In this document: one piece after another, positions 49,921 to 59,666 of the stretch
Position numbering within the stretch: position 1 is the first letter of the stretch
Layout: the number at the start of each line of letters is the position of its first letter
Origin: Thiothrix fructosivorans
GTDB lineage: Bacteria > Pseudomonadota > Gammaproteobacteria > Thiotrichales > Thiotrichaceae
Assembly (NCBI RefSeq): GCF_017349355.1
Contig: NZ_JAFMPM010000007.1
Span: forward strand, 62,001-126,000
Length of the DNA stretch: 64,000 nt
Direction: 5' to 3'
Notes under the pieces: generated by a model
Told to the model about the DNA's origin: nothing
Seen by the model: only the letters and a program-made list of their open reading frames with translations
The model's database searches: none
Program-made: the position numbers and the translations under genes

Positions 49921-49964
49921 AAAGTGCTTGGGAGGGAGTGCTCGGAAAATGTTATCGGTGTTGT

Positions 49965-51449
49965 TTACGGTTTAGTAATCGCAATAAAGCGAGTGTTTTC
50001 ACCCTGCATGATCAACATGGCAATGGGTTTACCAGCGGGTGCAGCTTGCACAGCCGTTTTGAGATCAGCGGGCGTACTGACCGACTGATTATTCACCGAT
50101 ACGATAACATCGCCGGTTTCTAAACCTGCTTTTTCAGCGGCACTGTCGGCAAGTACTTGCTCGATCAGCACGCCATTGCTTAGCTTGCGACTGGTCAAGT
50201 CATCGCCACTCAAACTGGATACCCCTAACCCCAATATGCTGTTGTCATTTTCAGCTTTAATCAGGGATGTTTCAGCTTCCGTCGAGTCGAGTTTGGCGAT
50301 GGTGACATCCAGAGTTTTTTCTGTGCCAGCACGCAGCACTTTGACCGGCACTTGTGTACCAATCGGCGCATTCCCCACCAGTAACGGCAAATCGGAGGAG
50401 GATTTCACCTTACCTGTGCCGAACCCTACAATGAGGTCGCCTACTTGCAAACCCGCTTTAGCAGCAGGGCTACCCGCTTGTACGCTAGAAACCAATGCGC
50501 CATCCAATTGGTTTAGCTTGAAAGAACTCGCCAAATCTTGGCTCATGTCTTGGATGCCGACACCTAACCAACCGCGTTCAACTTTGCCCTTGCTTTTGAG
50601 CTGCTCAACCACGGTTTTAGCGACGTTCACCGGAATCGCGAACGAAATCCCCATATAGCCACCGCTACGGCTGTAAATTTGTGAATTCACACCCACCACG
50701 CGTCCGCCCAGATCAAACAGAGGGCCGCCGGAATTACCGGGGTTAACGGCCACGTCGGTTTGAATAAACGGTACATACGTGCCATCCGGTAAACTACGGG
50801 ATAGCGCACTGACGATACCTTGGGTCGCACTGTGGTCAAGCCCAAACGGCGCACCGATAGCCACTACCCACTGCCCTACTTCCAATGCACTGGAATCACC
50901 CAATTGCACGGTAGGTAAGTTATCAGCTTTCACCTTGAGCACCGCAATATCGCTGAGAGTATCCACGCCGACGATTTCAGCCGACAATTCGCGCCGATCA
51001 CCTAAACCCACCGTGACGGACTTGGCGTCTTCCACCACATGCGCGTTGGTAACGATATAGCCGTCGGCGGAAATAATGAAACCTGAACCGGTCGCTTGCG
51101 TGCGCCGTGATTCTGGCTCTTCCATGTCGGGTAAACCACGGAAAAAGCGTTCTAATTCCGGCGGCAAGCCTTCCGGCAGACCGCCTGCACGTCCACTGGA
51201 TTTACCCTCGACGCTGATGCTGACCACGGCAGCACCGTTTTGCTTAATCAGCGTGGTCAATTCCGGCAACGAACCCACGGCGGGTGCGGGTGCAGGCGCA
51301 ACGGCAGCACCAACTAAGGGTGCAGCCGCTGGCGCTTGGGGCAGCGGGAATGTTTGCGCGGTTTCTGCTGATGCCGACAGAGTGCCCAGCACCAGTACCG
51401 AACTCATCAGCAACCCGACGGCAATGACCCGCTTGTTACGTATAAACAT
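49965..51449 (-). CDS. periplasmic serine protease, Do/DegQ family
   Basis: 494 aa from ATG 51449, with AGGAG about 10 bases upstream; the longer frame to 51512 lacks the signal-peptide layout. Signal peptide ends at LSASA. Trypsin-like core has TNAHVV (His), TLSDIAVLKV (Asp) and VNPGNSGGPL (Ser). Two PDZ domains follow (about 285-375 and 395-490: GWLGVGIQDMSQ, GLQVGDLIVGF, and GLETGDVIVSVNN). A Pro/Ala-rich linker precedes the protease. It degrades or chaperones misfolded envelope proteins. Divergent from a two-component pair, which may regulate it. Confidence 0.93.
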   Translation of the reverse strand: MFIRNKRVIAVGLLMSSVLVLGTLSASAETAQTFPLPQAPAAAPLVGAAVAPAPAPAVGSLPELTTLIKQNGAAVVSISVEGKSSGRAGGLPEGLPPELERFFRGLPDMEEPESRRTQATGSGFIISADGYIVTNAHVVEDAKSVTVGLGDRRELSAEIVGVDTLSDIAVLKVKADNLPTVQLGDSSALEVGQWVVAIGAPFGLDHSATQGIVSALSRSLPDGTYVPFIQTDVAVNPGNSGGPLFDLGGRVVGVNSQIYSRSGGYMGISFAIPVNVAKTVVEQLKSKGKVERGWLGVGIQDMSQDLASSFKLNQLDGALVSSVQAGSPAAKAGLQVGDLIVGFGTGKVKSSSDLPLLVGNAPIGTQVPVKVLRAGTEKTLDVTIAKLDSTEAETSLIKAENDNSILGLGVSSLSGDDLTSRKLSNGVLIEQVLADSAAEKAGLETGDVIVSVNNQSVSTPADLKTAVQAAPAGKPIAMLIMQGENTRFIAITKP

Positions 51450-51752
51450 GAATGGCGAACTCCTGTAAAAAATCTTACATCTGTATGGCAAGCAGTGTGA
51501 CAGGCAGAACATTACAGCAGGTTTGCGGGAAGGTTACGGAATGTTCATGTTGTAAGTATACTGGCGACACTTTCAGCTTGGGCAACGCCTTCCATGAATT
51601 GCGCAATAAACGCCGCCAACAGCAAGCTGCCACAGCGACGGAAATGCCTGCATGATGGATTTTGATAAGGAACTGCAAGCAGTGCATCCTTGAAAAATAA
51701 CATTACAAGATGTTCACCACACCAACCCTCACAGTGTTTTATCCTTACTCTC
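51450..51752. promoter_or_regulatory. divergent control region between degQ-like gene and response-regulator gene
   Basis: About 300 bases without a gene. Contains TGTAA-N6-TTACA at 51464-51479, and AACATTACA twice (51508-51516 and 51699-51707), each carrying a TTACA half. These repeated halves are possible operators for the adjacent response regulator, an inference. The short frames here have no support. Confidence 0.35.
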
Positions 51753-52436
51753 ATGAATATCCTAATCGTTGAAGATGACCGCCAAACCGCCAGTTTCATC
51801 CAGAAAGGCTTGATGGAAAGTGGCTATGTGGTTGACCATGCCGCCGATGGCGAGGATGGTTTGCACCTTGCCCTGCAAGGCAGTTACGACGCGCTAATTG
51901 TTGACCGCATGTTACCTAAGCGTGATGGCTTATCGTTAATCCAAATCCTACGCGCCCAAGGGATGCAAACGCCCGTGCTAATTCTTAGCGCACTTGGCGA
52001 TGTCGATCACCGCGTCGATGGGCTACGTGCGGGTGGCGACGATTATTTGGTGAAACCTTACGCTTTCAGTGAATTACTAGCACGCTTGCAAGCCTTATTA
52101 CGCCGTACCCAACCCGCGCAGGAATACACCACTCTCAAAGTGCGTGATCTGGAAATGGATTTGCTGAAACGCCGTGTGATTCGCAATGGCACGGTGATTC
52201 CATTGCAACCGCGTGAATTCAACTTGCTGGAGTACCTGATGCGCCACGCGGGGCAAGTGGTGACACGCACCATGCTGCTCGAAAAGGTTTGGGATTACCA
52301 TTTCGATCCGCAAACCAATGTGATTGACGTACACATTAGCCGCTTACGTGGCAAAATCGACAAGGATTTTGATACGCCGCTGTTACACACCATCCGTGGC
52401 GCGGGGTATTTGCTGCATGACCCGCAAGCTGCTTAA
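51753..52436 (+). CDS. OmpR/PhoB-family response regulator
   Basis: 227 aa from ATG 51753; the longer frame to 51690 is unlikely. Receiver domain with EDD at 8-9, phosphoacceptor D51 in LIVDRMLPKRDG, and K102 in DYLVKPYAF. The winged-helix DNA-binding domain follows (PREFNLLEYLMRHAGQVVTRTM, NVIDVHISRLRGKID). It lies with a cognate kinase whose start overlaps the stop by 20 bases. Divergent to the DegQ-like protease gene, a likely target. Confidence 0.93.
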   Translation: MNILIVEDDRQTASFIQKGLMESGYVVDHAADGEDGLHLALQGSYDALIVDRMLPKRDGLSLIQILRAQGMQTPVLILSALGDVDHRVDGLRAGGDDYLVKPYAFSELLARLQALLRRTQPAQEYTTLKVRDLEMDLLKRRVIRNGTVIPLQPREFNLLEYLMRHAGQVVTRTMLLEKVWDYHFDPQTNVIDVHISRLRGKIDKDFDTPLLHTIRGAGYLLHDPQAA

Positions 52437-53793
52437 TACCTCCGTTTTTCGGCTCTCGCTAATCTACGCATTGCTGTTCAGCACCGTCGCCGCAGGCGCA
52501 CTGGGCTTTATTTATTGGATGGCGAAAGGGCAAATGGAACAGCAAACCGATGCCCGTTTACAACTCGAAACCGATGCTTTGCTCAATATGTACAGCGAAT
52601 TGCCCGTGGATCGTTTCACGACGATTATCAGTATGCGCAACAGTGAAAACGGCTCGCGTTACTTGTTTGCACGCCTGATTCACCGTAGCCAACACGACTT
52701 TGCCCACGATATTCCATTTAAACCGGTCAATAACAATCTTGGGCAAGGTGTTGCCACCCTGCCCTTGAATGAGATTCTGAAGGGTAAAAACAAACACGCT
52801 GAACCTGCACGCTTAATGCTGACCATCCTCAGCGGCGATTATCAGTTGCTGGTGATTACCGATTTGAAAGAACAACATATCCTGATGGATCGTTTGTTGC
52901 AGACCGTACTGGTGGCGATTGGCGTGATTTTTACACTCGCTTTAATCGGCGGAGTTATTATGAATCGGCACGTACAACGCCGTATCAATGCGGTCGGACA
53001 TACCGCAAACGACATTATCAGCGGTGATTTATCGCGACGAATGCCCGTCACTGGGCGTGATGACGAATTTGACAGCCTCAGCCACGTTCTCAATACCATG
53101 CTGACACGCATCGAACAATTGATGCAAAGTATGCGCGATGTCACCGACAACCTTGCGCATGATCTACGCAATCCATTGAATCGCTTGCGTAATCGGTTAG
53201 AAGCCAGCCAATACCATCCCAGTGCAACGACCGATTACCCCGCATTGATCCAAGACACGATTCAGGAAGTGGATGAACTGATCAAAACCTTCAACGCACT
53301 CTTGAGTATTGCGCAAGTCGAATCCAGTGCGCAGCGCCAAGATTGGGCGGAAGTCGATTTAAGTGCGTTAACCGAAGAACTTGCCGAACTGTATACCGTG
53401 GTAGCAGAAGAAGACAACCTCAGCCTAACTCACTATGCCGAGGCGAATTTACACCTGCACGGCAATCGCCAATTACTGGCGCAAGCGATTACCAATTTGC
53501 TGGATAATGCGGTGAAATATACCCCTGCTGGCGGTGAGATTCGGCTGGAGGCACGACGCCAAAACGGCGTAATCACGATTACGGTCAGTGATAACGGTCT
53601 AGGTATTCCCGCCGAACAGCGCGAACAGGTCTTTAAGCGTTTCAAGCGGCTGGATAATGCTCGTAGCACACCGGGCAATGGCTTGGGGTTAAGTTTGGTG
53701 AAAGCGGTGGCAGAATTACACGGGGCAACCGTCCAATTACAGGACAATCACCCCGGTTTGCGTGCCAGCTTAGTAATTGCTACTTCCCGTTGA
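52417..53793 (+). CDS. sensor histidine kinase
   Basis: 458 aa from ATG 52417; a longer frame to 52324 overlaps most of the response regulator and is unlikely. Two membrane helices (about 12-34 and 163-182) enclose a periplasmic sensor domain of about 125 residues. HAMP follows (residues 184-236), then the H-box with H248 in NLAHDLRNPLNRLR, the N-box LLDNAVKYTP, G1 VSDNGLGIP and G2 GNGLGLSLVKA. It phosphorylates the neighbouring regulator. The signal is unknown; position beside an envelope protease suggests envelope stress. Confidence 0.93.
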   Translation: MTRKLLNTSVFRLSLIYALLFSTVAAGALGFIYWMAKGQMEQQTDARLQLETDALLNMYSELPVDRFTTIISMRNSENGSRYLFARLIHRSQHDFAHDIPFKPVNNNLGQGVATLPLNEILKGKNKHAEPARLMLTILSGDYQLLVITDLKEQHILMDRLLQTVLVAIGVIFTLALIGGVIMNRHVQRRINAVGHTANDIISGDLSRRMPVTGRDDEFDSLSHVLNTMLTRIEQLMQSMRDVTDNLAHDLRNPLNRLRNRLEASQYHPSATTDYPALIQDTIQEVDELIKTFNALLSIAQVESSAQRQDWAEVDLSALTEELAELYTVVAEEDNLSLTHYAEANLHLHGNRQLLAQAITNLLDNAVKYTPAGGEIRLEARRQNGVITITVSDNGLGIPAEQREQVFKRFKRLDNARSTPGNGLGLSLVKAVAELHGATVQLQDNHPGLRASLVIATSR

Positions 53794-54204
53794 AGGTTGC
53801 AGCGCTTCCTGACCAATGGCTTTGGCAGTATCCGCCGTAGCACGATTGACCGCTTGTATCAAATCACTGCTGGGAATTGGCATCCCGTTGATCATCATGG
53901 ACGTGGGGGTATTCGCGTATTCGCCCATCGCATTGCGGTAATCCATATCAGGGCTGCTTAATCCGTAAATACACACGGCTTGGGAGGTTTCATTGGCGGT
54001 TTGACCATCCAAGGTAAACTCCAGCGTGACTTGTAACTGCACGCCCTTCTGTTCGCTTTGCTGTTCAGCGTGCCACACCACGCCTTTGCCACCGGCTAAA
54101 GCGTTTGTCACCGCTTTACAGGTTTTGAGGGGAGAATCCAAATTATGCCCGCCCGAACAGCCGACTAAGACGCTAACCACAGCGATACTCAACACTTTGC
54201 GCAT
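53770..54204 (-). CDS. lipoprotein of unknown function
   Basis: 144 aa. The signal ends in VLVGCSGG, giving lipidated Cys16. The rest is a small globular domain with two Cys (CKAV, VCIYG). Its 3' end overlaps the kinase gene by 24 bases. I do not recognise a domain. Confidence 0.7.
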   Translation of the reverse strand: MRKVLSIAVVSVLVGCSGGHNLDSPLKTCKAVTNALAGGKGVVWHAEQQSEQKGVQLQVTLEFTLDGQTANETSQAVCIYGLSSPDMDYRNAMGEYANTPTSMMINGMPIPSSDLIQAVNRATADTAKAIGQEALQPSTGSSNY

Positions 54205-54292
54205 TTATCACCTCTTCCATTGCACTACATCATGCCGGAAACCCGACAATACGTTATCATCATTCCTTTAGTGTCCAATGAGAACAGAAAAC

Positions 54293-54604
54293 ATGTACGA
54301 AGAAAAGCATAAGCATCTAAAAGAACTGGAAAAAGTGCTAGTGACGCGGGTTGAAAATGTCAGCCATGAACTTAATTACGAACACAGCACCGATTATGCT
54401 GAACAAATAACCGAGCGTGAAAACGAAGACGTGTTGCGTAACTTAAAGGAAGAAACGCAATTAGAACTCAAACAAGTGCGTAGCGCCATCAAGCGTCTGG
54501 ATAGCGGCGAATACGGTAGCTGCATCCAGTGTGGCGAAGCTATTAGCCCCGCACGGTTAGATGCACTGCCTTATGCCACCCGTTGCATCCGCTGCGCTAG
54601 TTAA
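54293..54604 (+). CDS. DksA/TraR-family zinc-finger protein
   Basis: 103 aa (ATG 54278 is also possible). A long N-terminal helix pair is followed by the DksA-type C4 zinc finger CIQCGEAISPARLDALPY with the second CxxC pair in ATRCIRCAS. Small DksA/TraR relatives bind RNA polymerase in the secondary channel and alter initiation, though many lack the acidic tip residues needed. In this one the coiled-coil tip region reads NYEHSTDYAEQITERENED. Function not proven. Next gene starts 11 bases downstream. Confidence 0.88.
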   Translation: MYEEKHKHLKELEKVLVTRVENVSHELNYEHSTDYAEQITERENEDVLRNLKEETQLELKQVRSAIKRLDSGEYGSCIQCGEAISPARLDALPYATRCIRCAS

Positions 54605-54615
54605 CCGAGGTAATT

Positions 54616-54903
54616 ATGACGTTGAAAATAGGTTTCGTTCTGAGCATCATCGTATTATTGAATGCCTGTGCCAGTACGCCCCCTCAACCATTAGCCATTG
54701 ATGCCCACACCGCACGATCAGCTAATCCTGCTTCACTCAATTGCCTGCAAAATCACGGCAAATTAGAAATTCAGCAAACCCCTGAGGGGGAGAAAGCCGA
54801 TTGTTTATTACCCAGCGGCAAACGCTGTGATGAGTGGGAAATGTTCCGGGGTAATTGCCCAACGCGGACAGTAAACGCCAATATGAGCTTTATCGGTCTT
54901 TAA
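54616..54903 (+). CDS. DUF333 lipoprotein (YoaF-like)
   Basis: 95 aa with GAGG 7 bases upstream. Signal ends in LLNACAS (lipobox NAC). The mature part has ANPASLNCLQNHGKLEIQQT, ADCLLPSGKRCDEWEMFRG, matching the DUF333 pattern (NPAS-Cx2-GG, CxLPDG, CEEWAL). Function unknown; sometimes labelled as putative hemolysin without proof. Overlaps the next minus-strand gene by 4 bases at the 3' end. Confidence 0.85.
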   Translation: MTLKIGFVLSIIVLLNACASTPPQPLAIDAHTARSANPASLNCLQNHGKLEIQQTPEGEKADCLLPSGKRCDEWEMFRGNCPTRTVNANMSFIGL

Positions 54904-55802
54904 ACCAGCCCAACCTCTTTTAGCAATTGCGTGATAAGGGTTTCCCGATTAGCTTGCAAGGCTGTAGTTTCACGGGCATCGTATTCCGCCAACCGTTCCT
55001 GCATATTCGTCAGGGCGGTTGCCACTTTTTCAGCACCTAAGCGGGTAATATCTTGCGCGGTCATGACATTATGTTCGACTAAAGCCGTCACCGCATCGTA
55101 GGCAATTTCACTTTTAATGCTGAGTAAAGCTTTGTCATCCGCCGTTGCACCATTGATTAACGCCCCCATTACCTGTACTAAATTAACCGTGCCCTTTTCG
55201 ATTTCACCCGTCCAATAGGTTTTACCACTGTCATCCGCTATGCGCCCGAAAATATTCTCGTACATGTTATCAATCAAACGCCCAAACAAATCATGTTGCG
55301 TTGGGGCATCAAGGGTGCGGATATAACTCTCAATGGCTAAACCTGTGGTGAGGGTAGCAATCGCTGGTTGATCAGCGAGGACGCTTTTCAACATACCGAC
55401 GTATTCCGGCGCGGCATTAATCGTTGAGCTTAACAACGCGGTAGGGTCATTGGTGACGTGATTCACCATATTTAATGTCCAAAAAGCCAAACCTTCGGGA
55501 TCGCCCAAACACCCGAATGCCCCCATGTAAAGCGTTTGCAAGGCTTCGACTTTCTCAGGGAACAGTTCAATAATCGCGGCGACAAACCCATCTCGATCCA
55601 ACTCTGGCATAAACGCCCAACCACTATTGAGTAACCAAGCGCTATTCTCTGGGTGGACACCAAAATCGTAAACCGCACTTAAATAAGGATCAGCGACCGG
55701 ATTACGTTGTGCAACCGCTGGCTCTTCCCAAGTATTGGCATAAGCCTCCAGCATTGGATCAGCCACAACCTCTGGTGGTAGAGGAAAAAACAAATCGTCC
55801 AT
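54900..55802 (-). CDS. DUF4214-domain protein
   Basis: 300 aa. A DUF4214-type repeat pattern lies at about 175-215 (NMYENIFGRIADDSGKTYW, then TVNLVQVMGALINGA). A degenerate first copy is likely at 60-140 (LYMGAFGCLGDPEGLAFW). Such modules occur in S-layer-like and secreted proteins, often with T1SS targeting tails; no RTX repeats or obvious tail are seen here, and no signal peptide. Function unknown. Confidence 0.75.
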   Translation of the reverse strand: MDDLFFPLPPEVVADPMLEAYANTWEEPAVAQRNPVADPYLSAVYDFGVHPENSAWLLNSGWAFMPELDRDGFVAAIIELFPEKVEALQTLYMGAFGCLGDPEGLAFWTLNMVNHVTNDPTALLSSTINAAPEYVGMLKSVLADQPAIATLTTGLAIESYIRTLDAPTQHDLFGRLIDNMYENIFGRIADDSGKTYWTGEIEKGTVNLVQVMGALINGATADDKALLSIKSEIAYDAVTALVEHNVMTAQDITRLGAEKVATALTNMQERLAEYDARETTALQANRETLITQLLKEVGLV

Positions 55803-56031
55803 CGCATTAGCCCCTCAATAAGCATTAGGTCATTTATCAAACAGAAGTCTACCAAGAAAAACCTAATAACAGAACAAATATTTATGGCATAGCAGAAAAA
55901 ACTATCTACTTTTATGCCCATAAAATATACTATTACTATAGATAAAATTTATAATAGTTATTGTCAGGAATTTTCATTCATAATTCTCGGTCTAACTACC
56001 ATCTGATAGAAAATCAACAGAAGGCTATCTC

Positions 56032-58356
56032 ATGCAAACAAATACTCAACGGGCTTTTAGCATCGCCCTCACACTATTGCTGGCTGGCTGCGGCAGTGGT
56101 AGTGATGGCACGACTTCTTCAAACGGAGGCAATACGCCATCAGGCAACACACCCAGTAGCGCGGGGCGGTTAGTCTTACTGGATCCCACCCGCAGCAATG
56201 CCGTTACCCCGATTAGCAACCTGCAATACTGGAATGCCGGTAACGTGACCGATGCCAATGGCAACTTTGCCCTGCCCAGCGGCACAACCCTGCAACTTTA
56301 CGTAGGCAGCCAAGCACCGCTGGCTGTACCCGCGACCACTAGTGTGACGCAGCAGAACATGGCTAGTGCAATTTGCAGCCAAAACGCCGATCCCACCGCT
56401 TGTGCTTACAACGCGGCAAAAAATCTAGAACACTTTTTCCTAAGCCTCGACAGCGACCACAACAGTGTTAATGGTATTCAGCTCTCCCCTATTGCGGCGA
56501 ATCTCAGCATGGCATGGGCGGTATCCCCCGATCAGTTTGCCAGCTCTTTAGCACAACAATTATCGGCTTACGGGCAAACGCCCAGCCCCACCTTTCAACC
56601 GTCGATTGGGATTAATACCGAGGCGGCGCAATCCGAGCAAAATGACATCGTGTTCCCGATGGCATTCGCGGATATTTTCCGTACGGCGCGTCCGTTTGCG
56701 GAATACTCTTGCAAGGATGTGACTTACGACGAACATGGCTGGCCTAACGCCCTGCCTGCGACGTGTACGGGCAAAAACCCCGCTGTGATTCGCACCTTTT
56801 TGCTGGATAACACCTTGCAAGGCATGATTCCGAGTGGGCAATACACCGTGCTGTATGAGGGTACGGGTACAATCAACTATTCCGGTTACGCCAAATTGAT
56901 TAGCCGCAGTGCCGGGCGTGATGTCATCGACATCACCCTGCCCGCCAAATTGAATACCGCCACAGGCGCAGTTAACCGCATGGTCTTACAAGTCGCCTCC
57001 GGCACGGTCAAAAATATTCGCGTCATTATGCCCGGTGGTATCTGCGAAGGTAGCCCAACGGTACGCGTGGAAAATGCCAGTGGTTGCGCTGCCGGACAAT
57101 ACCGCAGCTTTGAAGACACCTTACGTACCAACCGCAATGCGATTGTTTTCAACCCCGACTATCTGAACTTCCTCAAAGATTTTCGGGTAGTACGGATGAT
57201 GAACTTGATGGAAGCCAGCCCTAGCGGCATGACGTGCGTGCAAACGGCGGCCGATAATCCCAACAGTTTCATCCGTGATAGCGCGGGCAAGTACGTCTAC
57301 GACCAAGCCTGCCTCAACGAAGATTTTACGTGGGATAAACGCAGCAAACTGGACGATGCCGTGTGGGGTGCTTCCGCCAATACTGCCCGGATTAAACGTT
57401 ACGGACGCGGTGTGCCGCTCGAAGTGCAAGTCGAACTGGCTAACCAGTTGAATGCCCATCCGTGGTTTAACATTATTCACAATGCTACTGACACTTACGC
57501 TCGTGAATTTGCCAACTACGTGAGTGCTAACCTCAAACCCGGTTTGAAAGCGCACGTCGAATACAGCAATGAAATTTGGAACGCTACCAATTTCTGGGCA
57601 GCCGCCTACATGCGTGAAAAAGGCAAAGGTTTGTATACCGCCGCCGATAACGCGTATTGGGATGGACAGTATTATTATGCGAAACGCGCCAGCAAAATTT
57701 TCCAAATCTGGGAAGAAGTCTTTGAAGGCACCAACCGTATCGTGCGGATTTTAGGCACACAGCAAGGCAGCCCCGACACCACGCGCACCATGTTGAATTA
57801 CAGCGATGTCAGACAATACGTGGATGCGATTGCTACCGGCGGCTACTTCTATGCGTGTTGGGATCGCACCAATACCAAGTGTACCGACACCACGTTGATT
57901 CCTAAGCCCTTGGCAGAAGCGACCTCCGTGGATGATATTTTCGCGGCGATTGACAACCCCAACGACCCTTACGGCATGGAAGGCTTGAAAAACCAATTCA
58001 TTCGGCAAGGCGTTGTTGCCAAGAGCTTTGGCAAGGCGTTGTATGCGTATGAAGGTGGACAACACCTCACCATTGCGGGCACGATTGCGGATGACCGTCG
58101 CCAAAGCATGATCGACTTGTTCCACGCTGCCAACCGTGACCCACGCATGGGCGAACGTTACCAACGCCTGTTGGAATCATGGAAAGCGGCGGAAGGGCAA
58201 ACCTTCCTGTTGTTTAGCGTGCCGCATACCTTTAGCCGCTTTGGCAGCTTTGGGGTCAAGGAAAGCCTAAATCAGCCACGCACCAGCGCCCCCAAATACG
58301 ATGGCGCGATGAAGTTTCAGGAAAGTCAGGGCAAATGTTGGTGGAGCGGCTGTTAA
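56032..58356 (+). CDS. large lipoprotein with a glycoside-hydrolase-like / cellulose-binding-type domain
   Basis: 774 aa. Signal peptide ends in LLLAGCGSG, lipidated Cys near residue 20, then a Gly/Ser/Thr/Asn linker. Residues from about 200 onward resemble bacterial proteins annotated as cellulose-binding or GH5-like: WFNIIHNATDTYAREFANYV, LKAHVEYSNEIWNATNFW, and later YEGGQHL. Several Cys occur in pairs. The EYSNEIWN segment is the strongest recall. Enzyme activity is not proved. ATG 56032 lacks a strong ribosome site. It is probably an outer-surface lipoprotein. Confidence 0.7.
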   Translation: MQTNTQRAFSIALTLLLAGCGSGSDGTTSSNGGNTPSGNTPSSAGRLVLLDPTRSNAVTPISNLQYWNAGNVTDANGNFALPSGTTLQLYVGSQAPLAVPATTSVTQQNMASAICSQNADPTACAYNAAKNLEHFFLSLDSDHNSVNGIQLSPIAANLSMAWAVSPDQFASSLAQQLSAYGQTPSPTFQPSIGINTEAAQSEQNDIVFPMAFADIFRTARPFAEYSCKDVTYDEHGWPNALPATCTGKNPAVIRTFLLDNTLQGMIPSGQYTVLYEGTGTINYSGYAKLISRSAGRDVIDITLPAKLNTATGAVNRMVLQVASGTVKNIRVIMPGGICEGSPTVRVENASGCAAGQYRSFEDTLRTNRNAIVFNPDYLNFLKDFRVVRMMNLMEASPSGMTCVQTAADNPNSFIRDSAGKYVYDQACLNEDFTWDKRSKLDDAVWGASANTARIKRYGRGVPLEVQVELANQLNAHPWFNIIHNATDTYAREFANYVSANLKPGLKAHVEYSNEIWNATNFWAAAYMREKGKGLYTAADNAYWDGQYYYAKRASKIFQIWEEVFEGTNRIVRILGTQQGSPDTTRTMLNYSDVRQYVDAIATGGYFYACWDRTNTKCTDTTLIPKPLAEATSVDDIFAAIDNPNDPYGMEGLKNQFIRQGVVAKSFGKALYAYEGGQHLTIAGTIADDRRQSMIDLFHAANRDPRMGERYQRLLESWKAAEGQTFLLFSVPHTFSRFGSFGVKESLNQPRTSAPKYDGAMKFQESQGKCWWSGC

Positions 58357-58366
58357 GCCCTCACCC

Positions 58367-58537
58367 TCAATAGGCTTGGCGTGCAAACAGCTTTTCTAGA
58401 CGCTGCTGCCAACGCGGCAGACGTTCATCGCGCTGGACTTGCATGACACCGCTTGCCCCACGGCGCAAACGTACCCCCTGCCGTAATAGCAGGGGGAATT
58501 TGTGATCATTTTTGCTGGTTTCGGTTAAAAGGCTCAT
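58367..58537 (-). CDS. small basic protein, unknown function
   Basis: 56 aa from ATG 58537 with AGGAG about 11 bases upstream; the frame opened at 58549 by a GTG is less likely. Basic and Arg-rich (RQGVRLRRGASG, LPRWQQRLEKLFARQ). It lies between the large lipoprotein gene (convergent) and nusB. Kept because of its ribosome site and its isolated place; no family recognised. Confidence 0.4.
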   Translation of the reverse strand: MSLLTETSKNDHKFPLLLRQGVRLRRGASGVMQVQRDERLPRWQQRLEKLFARQAY

Positions 58538-58644
58538 AGTACGCCACACTCCTGTTTATCGTTTTATTGCAATGCCACGATAAGCATAACGCGCCGATGT
58601 GCAGAAAATGTGTAGAGCCGATGGAAGGTTTTTGCAGCAGCTGC

Positions 58645-59124
58645 TTATTTGCGGTTAGCCGCCGCTTCTAAGGGGCGAATGTCAGTTGCTACTTTGTCGA
58701 GTACGCCGTTGATGAACTTGTGCGCTTGCTCCGCACCGTACTTTTTCGCCAGATTGACGTACTCGTTCACCACTACTTTGTAAGGCGTTTCGGGGTTGTT
58801 CAACAACTCGCACGTCGCCACCCGCAATACCGCGTGTTCAATCGGGTCAACTTGCGCCAGACTACGATCAAGGTGCGGGGCAATTCGGTTGCCCAGCTCA
58901 TCGCCGTTTTCAATCGCACTGCGCAGTAATTTATGAAAGAATGCCGTGTCGCACTTGCGAAAATCAGCCGCCAACTCCAGTTCTTCCTGAAAATACAGAT
59001 AGATGTCCTGAAAGCTATTACCGGTAATCAACCACTGGTACGCGCCTTGCATTGCTAGCCGCCGCGCTACACGACGACGAGCAATCAACTGCTGGGACTC
59101 AGAGAGAGGTTTATGTCCTGCCAT
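58645..59124 (-). CDS. nusB: transcription antitermination factor NusB
   Basis: 159 aa. SRRVARRLAMQGAYQWLITG at about residue 12, RSAIENGDELGNRIAPHLDR, and EHAVLRVATCELLNNPETPYKV are characteristic. NusB with NusE (S10) binds boxA in rRNA leaders. It follows ribH with a 2-base gap, the standard arrangement. Confidence 0.95.
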   Translation of the reverse strand: MAGHKPLSESQQLIARRRVARRLAMQGAYQWLITGNSFQDIYLYFQEELELAADFRKCDTAFFHKLLRSAIENGDELGNRIAPHLDRSLAQVDPIEHAVLRVATCELLNNPETPYKVVVNEYVNLAKKYGAEQAHKFINGVLDKVATDIRPLEAAANRK

Positions 59125-59126
59125 GA

Positions 59127-59609
59127 TTATGCTGTTTTCCTAATCTTACGCAGCAACGACACCATTTCCAGTGCTGACAACGCCGCTTCTGCGCCTTTAT
59201 TGCCTGCTTTAGTGCCTGCCCGTTCGATGGATTGTTCGATGGTATCGGTGGTTAATACGCCGAAAATAACCGGTAGTTCGTGCGTCAAACCGACTTGTGC
59301 CAGCCCTTTGGAGGCTTCGCCCGCGACATAATCGAAATGCGGGGTGCTGCCACGGATAACCGCGCCCAACGCGATAATCGCATCGTAATCACCGTTTGCC
59401 GCCATTGCTTGGGCAACTAAGGGCAGTTCATAAGCACCCGGTACACGTACCACGTCGATGTCTGCCTCTTTCACACCACCGTGACGCTTGAGCGCATCTA
59501 CCGCGCCTGCTAATAGGCTTTCGACGATAAAACTGTTAAAACGCGCAACCACGATGCCGTATTTGGCTTCTTGCGGGGCAAAATCACCTTCGATGACATT
59601 GAAACTCAT
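59127..59609 (-). CDS. ribH: 6,7-dimethyl-8-ribityllumazine synthase
   Basis: 160 aa. [36 protein letters not shown] (substrate loop) and [18 protein letters not shown] are typical. Makes lumazine from the ribBA and ribD products, before riboflavin synthase. It begins 57 bases after ribBA. Confidence 0.96.
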   Translation of the reverse strand: MSFNVIEGDFAPQEAKYGIVVARFNSFIVESLLAGAVDALKRHGGVKEADIDVVRVPGAYELPLVAQAMAANGDYDAIIALGAVIRGSTPHFDYVAGEASKGLAQVGLTHELPVIFGVLTTDTIEQSIERAGTKAGNKGAEAALSALEMVSLLRKIRKTA

Positions 59610-59666
59610 TGAACTATCCTAAACTCACTTAAAGAACAATTACGTAAACCTTGGGGGAGGCGTTAC

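Noticed and set aside
51545-51799. Minus-strand frame covering the degQ-regulator control region
   Set aside because: It crosses the start of the response regulator and has no family resemblance or ribosome site.
59610-59666. FMN riboswitch near the riboflavin genes
   Set aside because: The ribBA-ribH gap is only 57 bases and none of the conserved riboswitch segments is visible there or before ribE.
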